NCBI GenBank assembly: GCA_963576475.1
Contig: OY754981.1
Location: forward strand, 20,867,683 to 20,931,682
Reading direction: 5' to 3'
Source: Molanna angustata
Taxonomy: Eukaryota > Arthropoda > Insecta > Trichoptera > Molannidae
DNA: 64,000 bases
The notes beneath the pieces were generated by a model, which worked only from the letters and a program-made list of their open reading frames with translations, was not told the DNA's origin and ran no database searches. Of the stretch, positions 43,193-54,746 are shown in pieces; positions within the stretch are counted from its first letter, which is position 1, and each line of letters begins with the position of its first letter. Both the position numbers and the translations under genes were made by a program.

Positions 43193-43930
43193 CATTTTTG
43201 GAGTAAGCAGAGAGAACCTAACGCCAGACTCCTCTCTTGACGTACCTTTCTCGCTTCATTCATGTCCATGCATCGTCTCATAAACGTTCTTCTGTTATTC
43301 TTACTTCTAACGCCTCCATCTTTCAAAATTCCATTTATGTGATCGTGCCAACTTTTCCTCTACTCTTCGTTTCTCTTTTATCAGCCTTATATACTTTTTT
43401 TGTCAGACTCACTCATTCTTTCTATGTGGCCAAACAACTTTAGGGCATTTATTTTCATGTTTCATATGATATCTCTTTCAATCATACTTATTTTGCATGC
43501 ATCCCTCAAATACTATTTTAACCAAACATTCCTTCCACACTTTCTGTCATTAATAATTTTTCATCTGCATACATTAGATCACATACAGTCACACCTTCCA
43601 GTTTCAACTTTTTATTCTTTAGTGCTCTCACACAGTAGTTAATGTATACATTAAAGAGCCGCGGTGATAATACGCACCCTTGTTTCACTCCCTTCACTAA
43701 TGGAGAATCATCCTGTAAGACAGTTTTCAATCCTCACACAGGCTTGGCTTTTCTCATAGAGAGATGATATTGCCCTTATCAATCTGCCTCCTGCTCCGTA
43801 CACTAATAGCACGTTCCAAGGCTTTTCACGGTCTACTTTGTCATAGGCCTTTTCCAGGTCTATGAAAGCACAGAAATGCTTCTGGTTTTTTGCCAAAACC
43901 TTTTCTATTGCTACCCTTCCCGCATTGCTA
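43193..43930 (-). pseudogene. RTE-like LINE: RT core plus 3' end, internally deleted
   Basis: From the high coordinate down: FCAFIDLEKAYDKVDREKPW, GVKQGCVLSPRLFNVYIN, GVTVCDLMYADEKLL (catalytic YADD changed to YADE), then the 3' tail with GCAGAGAGAACCTAACGCC at 43205. Frames change several times. This ties the GCAGAGAGAACC tail family to an RTE-like element. Confidence 0.85.
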
Positions 43931-44139
43931 TAACCTTTGGTAAGTCCTTTAACACCACTTATTTTGAATTCTACATGTTACGGGAACGATGTTGTGAACT
44001 GATAAAATAATTTGTGAACCATATCTCCTTGAATAATTTAGCGTCTTCTGCGTACGCAGTACATAAAATTCAATGATTAGGTGATATGTTCCACCATCAG
44101 CTACAAAAATCACATGTTAAAGTTAATGGGTGTATCATA

Positions 44140-46690
44140 TTTTAACTATTAGTGAACTTTGTAAACAGACCTCGACCTTCGCTGGCATCTATGGAGGCAG
44201 GAAGCTACGGGCCGTTTGATATTACGCGACGCCATCATGTGATTAATTCGTTGTACCTGTCTAGTCATTGTGTGGTTCCACTTTAAATTGATATTTTTTG
44301 TGTGCATCTATTGTTATATGTTCTCTCATAATAACATGTAATTTAATAATCAACGAGCGAATTAATTAAGAACTTTTAGATTTGGCTAGTTATCATATTA
44401 TATAAATAAAAATACAATTTGATAATATCCTAACCCCGAATTAGATGTGATCGTTAAGTGTTCATTTTCCTCGCCATTTTTTTGGTAAATAATTTATGGT
44501 AGATATTATGTTAAGTAAATTTATGAAGTTGATAATATTATATTCGTGAGATTAGAGAACGCAGAGGAGATTTTTTTGCATTGCCCAGAGTCATTCTCTC
44601 AAGTGAACCAACGTCGAAGGAGACCTGACACGACACACGAAGAAGAACGATTTGATAATACTTTTGATTTGTGTTGTATTAGCGTAAATAATTCGTTGAC
44701 AAAAATGGTTTTCTATTGAGATTATCAAATGTGTTCGGCAAGGCTGTGCATTTTCACCATGGCTGTTCAATATGTATGCATATTTACTGTAACTGTGAAT
44801 CTGTAATTATGTGTATCTATTGTGCTAGACTTCTAGACAATATAGACAAATGCATAGTGTGCGCGATTTGAACACTCATTTTCAATTGCAGAGTTAGTAC
44901 ATGTTTTTAAAACGAACTAAAAATTAATGTATGTAAATCAAAGGTTATGATTTATGTTTAAAAAAACTGGATGATTAAAATTAAATTGTAAGGTTTAACT
45001 AGAATAAATTAAACTGTTGATCCTTATCAATACTCGATCTATAGTCGTACAGGACAGGTTTCATGTAAATTATTTGACCAAGCAGCGTTTATATCGCAAT
45101 TGGTTTATTAAAGATCACGACAAAAAGTAAACATATAATTCAATAGTATCGAAAGAGGTATAATTACATACAGTTTTCATATGGGAATACATTGAGTTCG
45201 AAAGTAAACATAGTAGATTTTTCAACTGCAGATTTTGTACAAATTGTATTTACGTATTTTGTCACACGTCTTAATTACCGTTATACTTTATGTCCTACAT
45301 CGGGTGTTTATTTTCTTAATCATACGTATCATTCAGTTCTTCTCAGGCAAGAAGCTACCTATTTCGGTTATCATTTAACCTTCGCACTAAATCTCTTTCG
45401 TCATGCATTACCAGTAAGTGTAGTTTTAGTTCTGTTTATAATGGACGCGTGTTACATACGTATGTGATTAAGTAAATATGTACATCAACATACGTACATT
45501 ATTTGTTCTTATGTTTTTGTTGTCAGTCTTCTTGGAAAACAAGATTAGCCTTGAATACTGCATCTTTAATTGATATGACTTAACGGTGGGTTTATTTGAA
45601 TAAGATGGTCAAAACTATTGATATTGTTTTTTTGCTTCCTTCAAGTTTGGCGATTAAAGTTTAAGAAATCTAATTTGCATTTTATGGCAATTCACATATC
45701 TAGACTATGTTTGATTTCATTGTAAGTGTAGAAACGATTAAATAATCAATAATCATAATTTAATATGAAAAACTTATTAGCTCTTACTTAATAGCAATAA
45801 TTTTGTACTGAAAACAACTTATTTATAGCATGTAATGCTTTGATTTTATGTATTTGAAAATTTTACAGCTAGCTTTGGTATTATTAACAAATAAATGTGA
45901 TCAAATAACTTTTTATACAAGTACATGACAGGAATCTTCGTAAAATATAAAAATGAGAAGTCAAAATAATATTATTTTTTTATTTATACCTAAACTATGT
46001 TTCAATTTATCCAAGTACAGATTAAGTTTTCCAGATTTCAGATCAAATTGAATGACAAACACCAAAGTGAGATTATAAATACATAGCAAACACTAATACG
46101 TCAAATAAGAAAACTAAGGATACGAAAATAAAGAAGGGGACGAGTTGTGGAGGTTCATGACTAAAAATTCAAATCAAATTCTGTACTTAAGTAAAATGTC
46201 TCATGCTGATGTATCGTTAAATTGTAGGCATATTTATTTTGATAATTTGTGCTTTACGTGCTTTCACCTCGCAGGTGGTAACATAATTTAAGGTATATTT
46301 TCTAAGTAATGCATAAATGACTTCTTTTGCCATTTACTTAAATGTGAACCATTTACTTAATAATGAACATTTTAATATGTTCACAATAATATATCATCTC
46401 AAATGAAAAAATAAACAAAAGTATTTAGATCGAACTTGTGTTGCTACCTTTGCGTATATGGCATTTTCATAATAATATATTGCATTTAGTGTGTGTGTGT
46501 GTTTTTTTTAATATTTACATATTAGCATACTACAAAGTATTATTTCAATTGACTAAAATGTTTTTACCGAAGTTTGTTCAAGTATGAATAAAAACTAGTA
46601 AATATATCGTTTGTGTCGTGGCTATAGACTCCTGTGACGCTTCATGTGTTTGTGCAAATATCAGTTTGATAGTTTGCAGAGACTGATGAA
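44140..46690. other. AT-rich DNA without recognised gene
   Basis: A short RT motif, IIKCVRQGCAFSPWLFNMYA, is readable on the plus strand at about 44722-44785, a lone LINE scrap. A 91-codon open frame at 45192 has no recognised domain and starts with no ATG-supported context. Otherwise nothing. Confidence 0.4.
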
Positions 46691-46860
46691 AATTTATAAC
46701 AATGGAAAGCTACTTGACCGACCGGCAACAATTTGAAAATTTTGGAGTGCCTCAAGGCAGTGTACTTGGGCCTATCATATTCATTATTTATATCGATGGT
46801 TTATATGATAGGGATGTAGGAGACAACATTGTTGGCTTTTGCTGATGTCATATTGTAAGT
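46690..46860 (+). pseudogene. Non-LTR reverse-transcriptase fragment
   Basis: Plus strand reads SYLTDRQQFENFGVPQGSVL, GPIIFIIYIDGLYD and a damaged FADV box. RT domain middle portion only. Confidence 0.75.
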
Positions 46861-46931
46861 AGTATTGAAATCTGGCATTTCACATTACAAAAAGTGGGAC
46901 ACGAGTAAATATTATTAAAAAATAACTATCG

Positions 46932-47400
46932 AATATTTTTTTAATTGCATATACGCAAACATTGGATTTTTTTTCCTGTCGGGAGTCAAATGATATTTTT
47001 ACTGACTAACTTTTTTAAAATCTCAATAGAGACGAAGTTGGGATATTATAGAAGAACCAGGAACTCAAGGCACCTACAGGGCTTACGACCTGTCATCGGC
47101 TGGTTTAAGTGATCACTTCATGAGCTTGCGCAACATTCACTAATTATGTCTTCTTATTGAGTTCCCCTGTTATTATAATTTTGAAAGTTCTATATATTTT
47201 AATACTGTGTAACAATTCACCTGAAAATAATACGTTAATACTATTGCCATCTATGAAGTAACGAAAAAAAACTTTTTGTAACGCAATCTATTGAGAAATT
47301 GGTTTATTTGTAAACTATGAAAGCAACAGTCCTTATAAATGAGGTGACGGTGTCTCGCACAGATGTCACCCCTGAACTGCGCCGGAAATATTATGACTAA
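46932..47400 (-). mobile_element. Retroposon family T13, copy 3 (co-linear)
   Basis: Read on the minus strand it runs without inversion from CCGGCGCAGTTCAGGGG through ATAGATTGCGTTACAAAAAG and GACAGGTCGTAAGCCCTGTA to CCAATGTTTGCGTATATGCA and an A-rich end near 46932. It defines the normal order of the family. No clear 13-bp duplicate was found; the 5' border is uncertain. Confidence 0.7.
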
Positions 47401-48469
47401 ATTGAAACACTCTTAACAGTAGGAATTTCTTATGAAAAACCCGAATGCATGTACTAAAACTGACTACAAAAATACCTTTCAATGGGTCAATTATTATAAT
47501 TGACCTATCGCCTGATGATTTACACCTCAAAGAGCCATCTTACATTGATTGCGGTTTTAGTGATTATTTTGATTGCGGTTTTAGTGTTAATGTAAATTAT
47601 CTCATATCTATGTAAGTAGGGCTCAGTTTATTATCACTTTCGTAAATCAACAATTAATAACTCTCGGTTTGATCATACATACACGATTAATCATTAGACA
47701 GACGGCTTTTTAAAAATATTATTTACTTTTGGCTATCGAAAGTATTTATATCAAATCTAAAAAGAAATACATACAATTTATGTATACAAATCTACCAAAT
47801 AAATATGACATCAATAAAGAAAGAAGGACTTGTTAATGAAATCTGGAAAATTACGTGGGAGTACCTACTGTAATTGCTGATGTCTTCAGATTAGAATGTT
47901 TTTTCAATCGCCAAAAAACTCGTTTTCTCTATACGAATGTGGTCATATCGGTTATACCGAATGCCGTAAGTAGGTAAACGATGAGATCATTCTTTTGAAG
48001 TTTTTTTGAAATAAAAATCGCACAAGTAATTTTATGTTAATTATGAAGGGACGTGTTGATAGTTTCTACATGCACGCGAGAAATTAAGGTAGAATTATTG
48101 GCAAAATTTCAGTAATTTTTTTTAACTATCTTATATAGTAATTAAATAATTTTGTAGCATTAGGAATAAGAAAACCAGTACCTAAATAAATAATTAATTT
48201 GAATGACTATTCCACTCAATATGTTCACGTTAGCTGAATTGTATTTATTTATTTTATTTTTTATTTGTTTAGAAACTTAACAGTAATTGCAAATGAGAAT
48301 ACAAAAGAAATAGCCAATTATAAAGTTTAACATATTGAAATTATTATATATTATTGATGTTTTGTAGTCATTGTCTGATGGTGAGTGTATGTGGGGGAAA
48401 GGGAAGGGTAATGGATATAGGAAAGCGTTGATAAGGAAGGGATGAATGTTTAAGGAAAGTAGGTTTGAT

Positions 48470-48910
48470 TTTTAACCAGTAATATTACCAATAACTGCGC
48501 GTAATTGGCGTTTCATCGATGTCTGTGTGGAGTTAAATATATCAGGTTGGGGGTCAAGACTATTGTAATAATTTAAGCATCTGTTTACATAATTATTCTG
48601 TGCGTAATTTGTTCTGCAGTGTGGTGTATAGAAAAGGTGATTTTGGCGTGTTGTTTTCATGGGGCAGTTGAAAGAAATTTTTTGGAGTAGGTAAGACCTG
48701 TCTACAAGGTTATTAAGTATTTTATAAAGCAGAAAGACATTGGATATCTTTCTTATTTTCTCAAGTGATATAAACCCATGTAATTTTAAAGATTGGTCAT
48801 AATCATGGCGGTAATTTTTTTTTCTAAGATTGAGCGTTTTAACAAACCTTCTCTGAATCCTCTCAATTCTATTGATGTGAACATTGTAACAAGGGCTCCA
48901 TACGGTTGAT
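48470..48910 (-). pseudogene. Non-LTR retrotransposon 3' coding end
   Basis: Minus strand reads IRKISNVFLLYKILNNLVDR, SYLLQKISFNCPMKTTRQNH and YVNRCLNYYNSLDPQPDIFN, a C terminus like that at 22013-22234 (jockey/CR1 type). Upstream frames are shifted. 47410-48460 shows nothing else. Confidence 0.75.
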
Positions 48911-49559
48911 GCAAACTCTAGATGACTTCATTAAATAGAAGAACAAGCGAGGTTGTTTCTTTGAAGGATTTGGTTATTCTTTGTATGAAACCCAAGTTTC
49001 TGTAGCTTTTATTTACGACAATGGATATTTACGTATGCAACAATGTCAAAATCTTCCGCTCACATTCCATCTCTAACACTGTTCCGCTGCACATTTTTAA
49101 ATATAGTGAGTTGTTATACATCCTGACGATGATGCTGTCACTTCGAAACCAATCTTATCGAATAACTCACGCGTCTTTAGAGTAAAGTCATTTGTTACAA
49201 TTAAGAAATAATTTTGATCTAGGTTTGAATCCGTTGTATCTTCTACCTTATTTTATGAAAGAAGAAATTTCATAGGTGTGCTTGAGTTTTTTCAAACTAT
49301 TCGTGTTTCATTTCGTATTATTTTATTCTTATCAAATCCCTGGAAATGTGTAGTCTGTTAAACATTCGCATTTTTCGAGAGCTGCCGTAATTTTGTATTG
49401 TTTAGATATGAACTGGTTTTTCATAATCAAGGTCCGGTATTTTATATATTTTTAAGTAAATTTATATATGTATCTGATTTGGTATTAATCACCTCACGAG
49501 AAAGAAAACAATGTACACTACTGGTATCCAGCGGAGAGCTTAGTGTTTGCCACAACCCA

Positions 49560-49960
49560 CTATTTCTTAGAATTCACTTACAAACCATCACGTCATGTCC
49601 CTCTTGAGATAGGCAGATAGAACCAAACGCCGCATTTTCTATTTTAACAATTTGACAGACATTCATCGCCTCATTAATATTTATGCATCGTCTGTTGTTT
49701 GCGCTTCTTACTTTTTCCTCTTTCTCGGACGACCTCGACCTCTTCTTCCGTTTCTGTTAGTTTTGCATATTTTCTTCGTAAGGCGTTCTTCATTCATGTT
49801 TCTCGAGTAAAATTTCATTCTATCAATGGCACCTTCTTCATCTTACATTATTTTCTTGTGTCCTCATTTTTGAACCTGTCATACATCGTCCTATTATTAA
49901 TTTTTCTTAGGGATCTCATTTCAACTGCATTTGTTTTACTGTTCATGCGACTTCACAAAG
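49560..49960 (-). pseudogene. LINE 3'-end remnant
   Basis: ACTTACAAACCATCACGTCA, GATAGGCAGATAGAACCAAA and TTCGTAAGGCGTTCTTCATT are the minus-strand version of the RTE-like tail at 43193-43500. No intact frame. Confidence 0.65.
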
Positions 49961-50394
49961 AAATATTTTAAATATATATATAATGGTGTGTTTTAATGCA
50001 AATTAAATCGTTGCTCTGTAAAAATAGAATTTTTTTTATTAAAATAATTATAAAGTACAATAAAAGTAATAATAACATAAATAAATAATAATGATAACAA
50101 ATATAATTTTACCTGTAAAAAGAGTTCCCCCCCCAAAAAAAATATATAAAACAATACTACTAAATTAATATAAGTACTTGTTTTACATATGTATATAACC
50201 GCAGTCTATTTATACGTAAAAGAAATTTGATTTTTCTGTGGTTATACTTTACTTTCAACATCAATATACAAAACAAAACAAAACACTAAAAACAAAATAT
50301 CATAAAGAAACTTCTAGATACAGCAGATAAATAAAATAGCATTAATACAGATTATTTATGAATTTAACTTCATGTACAATAATGTGTATAATGG

Positions 50395-50445
50395 CGATTT
50401 TTTTGCCATAAGGCAATTTCTTCCAACCAACCAAAGCAACTTGGG
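50395..50445 (-). repeat. LINE 3'-terminal repeat fragment
   Basis: GCCATAAGGCAATTTCTTCC, AACCAACC is the reverse complement of the 10165 family core. 49960-50390 is AT-rich without features. Confidence 0.6.
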
Positions 50446-50776
50446 GCTATACATAGTGAAGTGGTAGGTATATTAAATTAACATATGTAACAAATACGTA
50501 TCATTATGAAAGTAGGGGGATAGAGGTTGTGGGAGGAGAGAGAAGATGGAGAAAGGGTGTCAATTAAAAGTTATAAGAGGTACAACAGTTTTTTTTAAAG
50601 AGTTGAATCAACTGAGACGTCGTAATATCATCACTTTAGGTGTTCCATAGTCATACTGATTGTACTTGAAAAGACGAATTCAGTAGAATGAATGGGAATG
50701 GCTAGTGTGGAGGCAGACCTCTTTCTTAAGATATTGTGTTGAATTAGTGTTATTAATTATATTATATATTCTTATA

Positions 50777-50945
50777 GATGGGTCGATGGCAGAGCGGCTA
50801 GCGCGCTGGGCTAGTAATCCAATGGTCGCGAGTTCGAATCCTACCTCGACCGATTTCGTTCACTTATAGCACAAGCATTTATGCTTAATTTAGGGAACGT
50901 AAGAAGATGTATATGTACTTGTTTAACAAGGACATTCATTTAATT
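50777..50945 (+). repeat. tRNA-derived SINE S1 (well preserved)
   Basis: GATGGGTCGATGGCAGAGCG, CGCGAGTTCGAATCC, CGACCGATTTCGTTCAC, TTAATTTAGGGAACGT, ending ACAAGGACATTCATTT plus an A-rich end. A-box and B-box are near consensus, so Pol III promoter activity is plausible. Confidence 0.88.
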
Positions 50946-51040
50946 AAAAAAAATATATATGTAGTAGTGAAATTATAATATAGCTACAAGTAAAGAAATC
51001 TTAGATATACTGTTAAAAAAACAAAAATTAAAGAATTTTA

Positions 51041-51215
51041 GATTGGTGGTGGCAGAGCGGATAGCGCGCTGGGTTAGTAATCCAGTGGTCGCGAGTTCGA
51101 ATCCTGTCACGACCGATTTCGTTCACCTATAGTACAAGCATTTACGCTTAGTTTAGGTAATGTATGAGGATGTATATGTACTTGTTTCAAGGACAAACCT
51201 ATTCATTCTTTTTAA
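51041..51215 (+). repeat. tRNA-derived SINE S1 (second copy)
   Basis: GGTGGTGGCAGAGCGGATAG, GCGAGTTCGAATCCTG, body CCGATTTCGTTCACCTATAG and tail CCTATTCATTCTTTTTAAAA. It lies ~100 bp after the previous copy in the same orientation, with different substitutions, so they are independent insertions. Confidence 0.88.
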
Positions 51216-51219
51216 AAAA

Positions 51220-52955
51220 GTACCTTAAAAAAACAAGAGTGATCATGGATAAAGAATAATTATATTTCTACAGTTTTTTTATTATATTAATTAAAAGTAT
51301 TTATTAAAAATTCATTATTTTCTTTGTTAGTTACTTGAGATGAGATCATATTGTGTGGTAATGATGTATTTATTATAATAATTATTGTTCTTAATGTGAT
51401 ATCATCGTTCATTTCCTTTGAAGAGTACCTTCATCAAATTGCACAAAGGTGTTTATGAAGGAAATACAATACTCATCTTGGAGTTTGTTGAGATATATTA
51501 AAATAATGTGTTTGTTTCAACAAAGACACAGAGAGAAGTTTTTTCGCCTAACGATGCGAATAATTTATTCTTCTGTTTGAATTATTCACGTTTATTAACA
51601 ATTATTGTTATCTGAGACAATTATGCATAAAACTGTGTAAGCTGTGATAAGTTTTGTTTTGCTAAAGTAGGTATCAAAGTATTGCATTTACATATCATTA
51701 TCTGTCCTCTGAGGACAAGGCGGATTGGAGTAGAAGAGAGGCAGCCATAGTTGATAAAGACCAATCCTAGGATTGCAACTGATAAGAAGATCATTATCTA
51801 ACAAAAGCCATGTCTTTCCTTGAAAATAAAACTAACCATCCTATTTTGAAATCAAATTCCTCAAATATGCCAAACAGTGTGATTCTAAAAAATACCATAA
51901 GTACCTATTTTCTTTATTTTTGTCTAGTGAACGTTCGTCACACAATTTTAAAATTCAAGATTAACTCCACCCCCCCCCCAAAAAAAAAATTAAAACATCC
52001 TTTTTTACAGCATTTTTTATAAATTACCTACTCCATTACTCTTTTGCGTGCTTAAAGAGAGTATAAAATCAAAGTGAGTGATCGTTTAAGTTTTTAATTT
52101 CAATTCAGGTTCATTCTTAAAATGCAAAAAATCATAAATTTTAGGTTTCCGATAGTTTTAATCACACATTAAACCCTTATCGCACGCCATAGTTACATCC
52201 TCAAATATTATACAATTGAAATTGGCTCCATAAACGCATTTAGCAGTTGTACAGCCCGAACTATAAGTTCAATCATAAACTGTTTTAGCAGGTTTTTAAT
52301 CTATCTGTTCGCATCTAGATTAAAGTATTTTATCTGTATTATATTGTATCTGAACATACAAAAACTTCAATTGTTATTTTACAATAAAAAAAATCAGCTT
52401 CATGTTGATTTATGAATTTTGTGAGTTATGTTTTTATATGTGTGTGAATGCATTAGGCATAGCTGAAAACCAGTCTCACTATGGGTTTTTTTATGTTGAT
52501 AGCATAGTTGCTGTTGCTGTTCATAATTAAGAATATCTATAATGTGTGAGAAACTGTAGTTTTTTTTTTAATTCAAGATACATCATAGAACGTTCATTGT
52601 TATTGTTAGGTACATTGAAAATTATGTCAAAAATTTTAAGGTTTGTGGTACAGTCATACCATTACACTCTGCATATTAAAGTGTCCACATTTATACATAG
52701 AGTGTGTGCAAAATTATTATAATTTGCGAATAGCCAGTCAAATTTATTCACGCTTCGGATTTTTTGGCGAATGGTAATACCAATTCTTATTCAGTCTACG
52801 TATATTTTGAAATTATGTGAAAATCCTTGCACGTACTACACACGCGGTTTCTTTTGTATTATTTGTGACATCATAAACTGTGTTCATGAATATTGATAGA
52901 ATGTACTTTTAACATGTCCAATATTGGATTGTATTTGGGCATTTCGTAATTTTAC
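51220..52955. other. AT-rich DNA without recognised gene
   Basis: I see no exon, tRNA or known repeat. A C-run followed by an A-run lies at 51969-51990. Confidence 0.4.
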
Positions 52956-52959
52956 GGCA

Positions 52960-53400
52960 GGTTAATTGTTTATTTTTCGCTCTCGTCTTTTTTCCATTTA
53001 CTTGAGATCGGCTCTCCTATTGTTATCACGTCTATCCCGCCTGTCCTATGATAGATCAGGATTCAGATCCCTTTCTCTCAGGTGTTTCTGGATGCTCGAC
53101 AGCCATGTAGCTGGCGGTCTGCCTGTACTTTTGGCTGGAGTCTCCAATCGCTCGTCTCAAACCGTGGCCATACTATCTGAAGATGTTTTCAACTATCTTT
53201 TCGTCTGTTGGGGCACTTGGACATTCCTTGCTATATCAGACCTTAGCATCTCCATTTCTGCCGCGGATATCTCTTTCTAGTGTTTCTGATTAATTGCCCA
53301 GCATTCGGAGCCATACGCCACTGTTGGTCTGACTGCCGTCTTATATACTCTTTCTGACTCTTTCTGGCATTCTTTTGTCATACATCACACCAATTGTAGA
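52960..53400 (-). pseudogene. RTE-like LINE C-terminal fragment
   Basis: Minus strand reads VYKTAVRPTVAYGSECWAIN, AAEMEMLRS and GRPPATWLSSIQKHLRE in broken frames. The same region is at 57531-57938 and 62424-62660. 53401-54600 shows no feature beyond a TCTAATCTAATCTAA run at about 53704. Confidence 0.8.
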
Positions 53401-54746
53401 CCTCTACCTCATCCGGCCACTATTTGTTATTCCATATAACTTATTATAAGTTTAATAAATAAATTAAATATTTTCGACCGAGTAAATCAACTAATTTAAA
53501 GACAATGGGCAAATCAACAAATCTATGATACAAAAAAGGTAGAAATCGCCCACTGTGTCTGTTAGAATTATTATGGCCGTTTACAATTACGCACATCGCA
53601 TAGATTGTTATTGTATTAGATTGGTAATGTGTAACCGTTTGGATTGTATTGTGTAATATGATATTATAGGGAGTGATAGAAAGTGGAACGGTCCTTCTTT
53701 ACTGTAATCTAATCTAATCTAACGATGGCATTGCTCATAAAAAGGTCAAGTGTACGCACACTCAATATTATGCTTTCACGGGCATCCTATTATGACCACG
53801 GAAGGATTTCATATGTTCATAGCGACCTGATTCTATATTAAATTTTGACAAAATTAACAGTGATATTTTTCGATTATTTCGGAGGTAGTTCTGGCAGGGA
53901 TTGTTCGGATTGTGGAAATTAGGTGAATCTATCAGAAATTAATGTCGAAATCATCCTGAGAAATGCACTTCTAACAAGACAACCATTTTTCCCTTAATTT
54001 GCTATGGAATTATTTGAAGATAGTTCCTTTGAATTTTGTCTAAGGAAAACGTCCGTTGGAAAAAAGAATGCTCCTCCTTTGTGTACTATATTATAGTTAT
54101 TTATTTTAAATGTGTCCATTTTAATAGTTCATAGATTATTAAATGTACTTGTTTTTCCGTTACTTTTACAATGTTCATTTTACTATTTTTTACTGGTAAT
54201 TTCAAAAATAAAACTTTTTTTTTTCGCAGAACATTAAAACCTCGTTTGATTTTTACGAATGTATCGTATGTATGTATGTATGTAATTTTGTTGTCTATCA
54301 ACTGGGAGGATAACCGGACGCGTACTATAATATCATACTTGGTGTGACATCGACTTGGTGTGACATTATTCGTTAGCTATTTATAAAGGACATCGCGCAG
54401 CTAAATTGCATCTCCTTTTCATATCTAATTGACGGCTGGGCTTAGTGACTTAATATTTTGATAGGTGAGCGCACATTAAACCATTATTATAGTCCGTCTG
54501 TGGATCACTATATACCTACTATTTACTTTATAATATTCAACTGGAATCCAATTCTTCTGCCAAGGGGCCACCCTTAACTCATTTATTTAAACATGTATTA
54601 AACATTGTGCAAGTGGCGAGTTTATTTCCAAATGTCAATTTATTCCAAGGAATATTTGTTTCCAGCCCATAGAAACAAGGTTTGAGTGAGAAATAATTTC
54701 AAACGAATTTCTCGTCTGCTGGGAATCGAAAAGGAACTGTATATTT

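Noticed and set aside
43400..43642. Plus-strand frame over the RT remnant
   Set aside because: The minus strand carries recognisable RT motifs; the plus frame is a shadow.
45192..45467. 91-codon open frame
   Set aside because: No recognised domain, no splice signals and no context to support it in AT-rich DNA.
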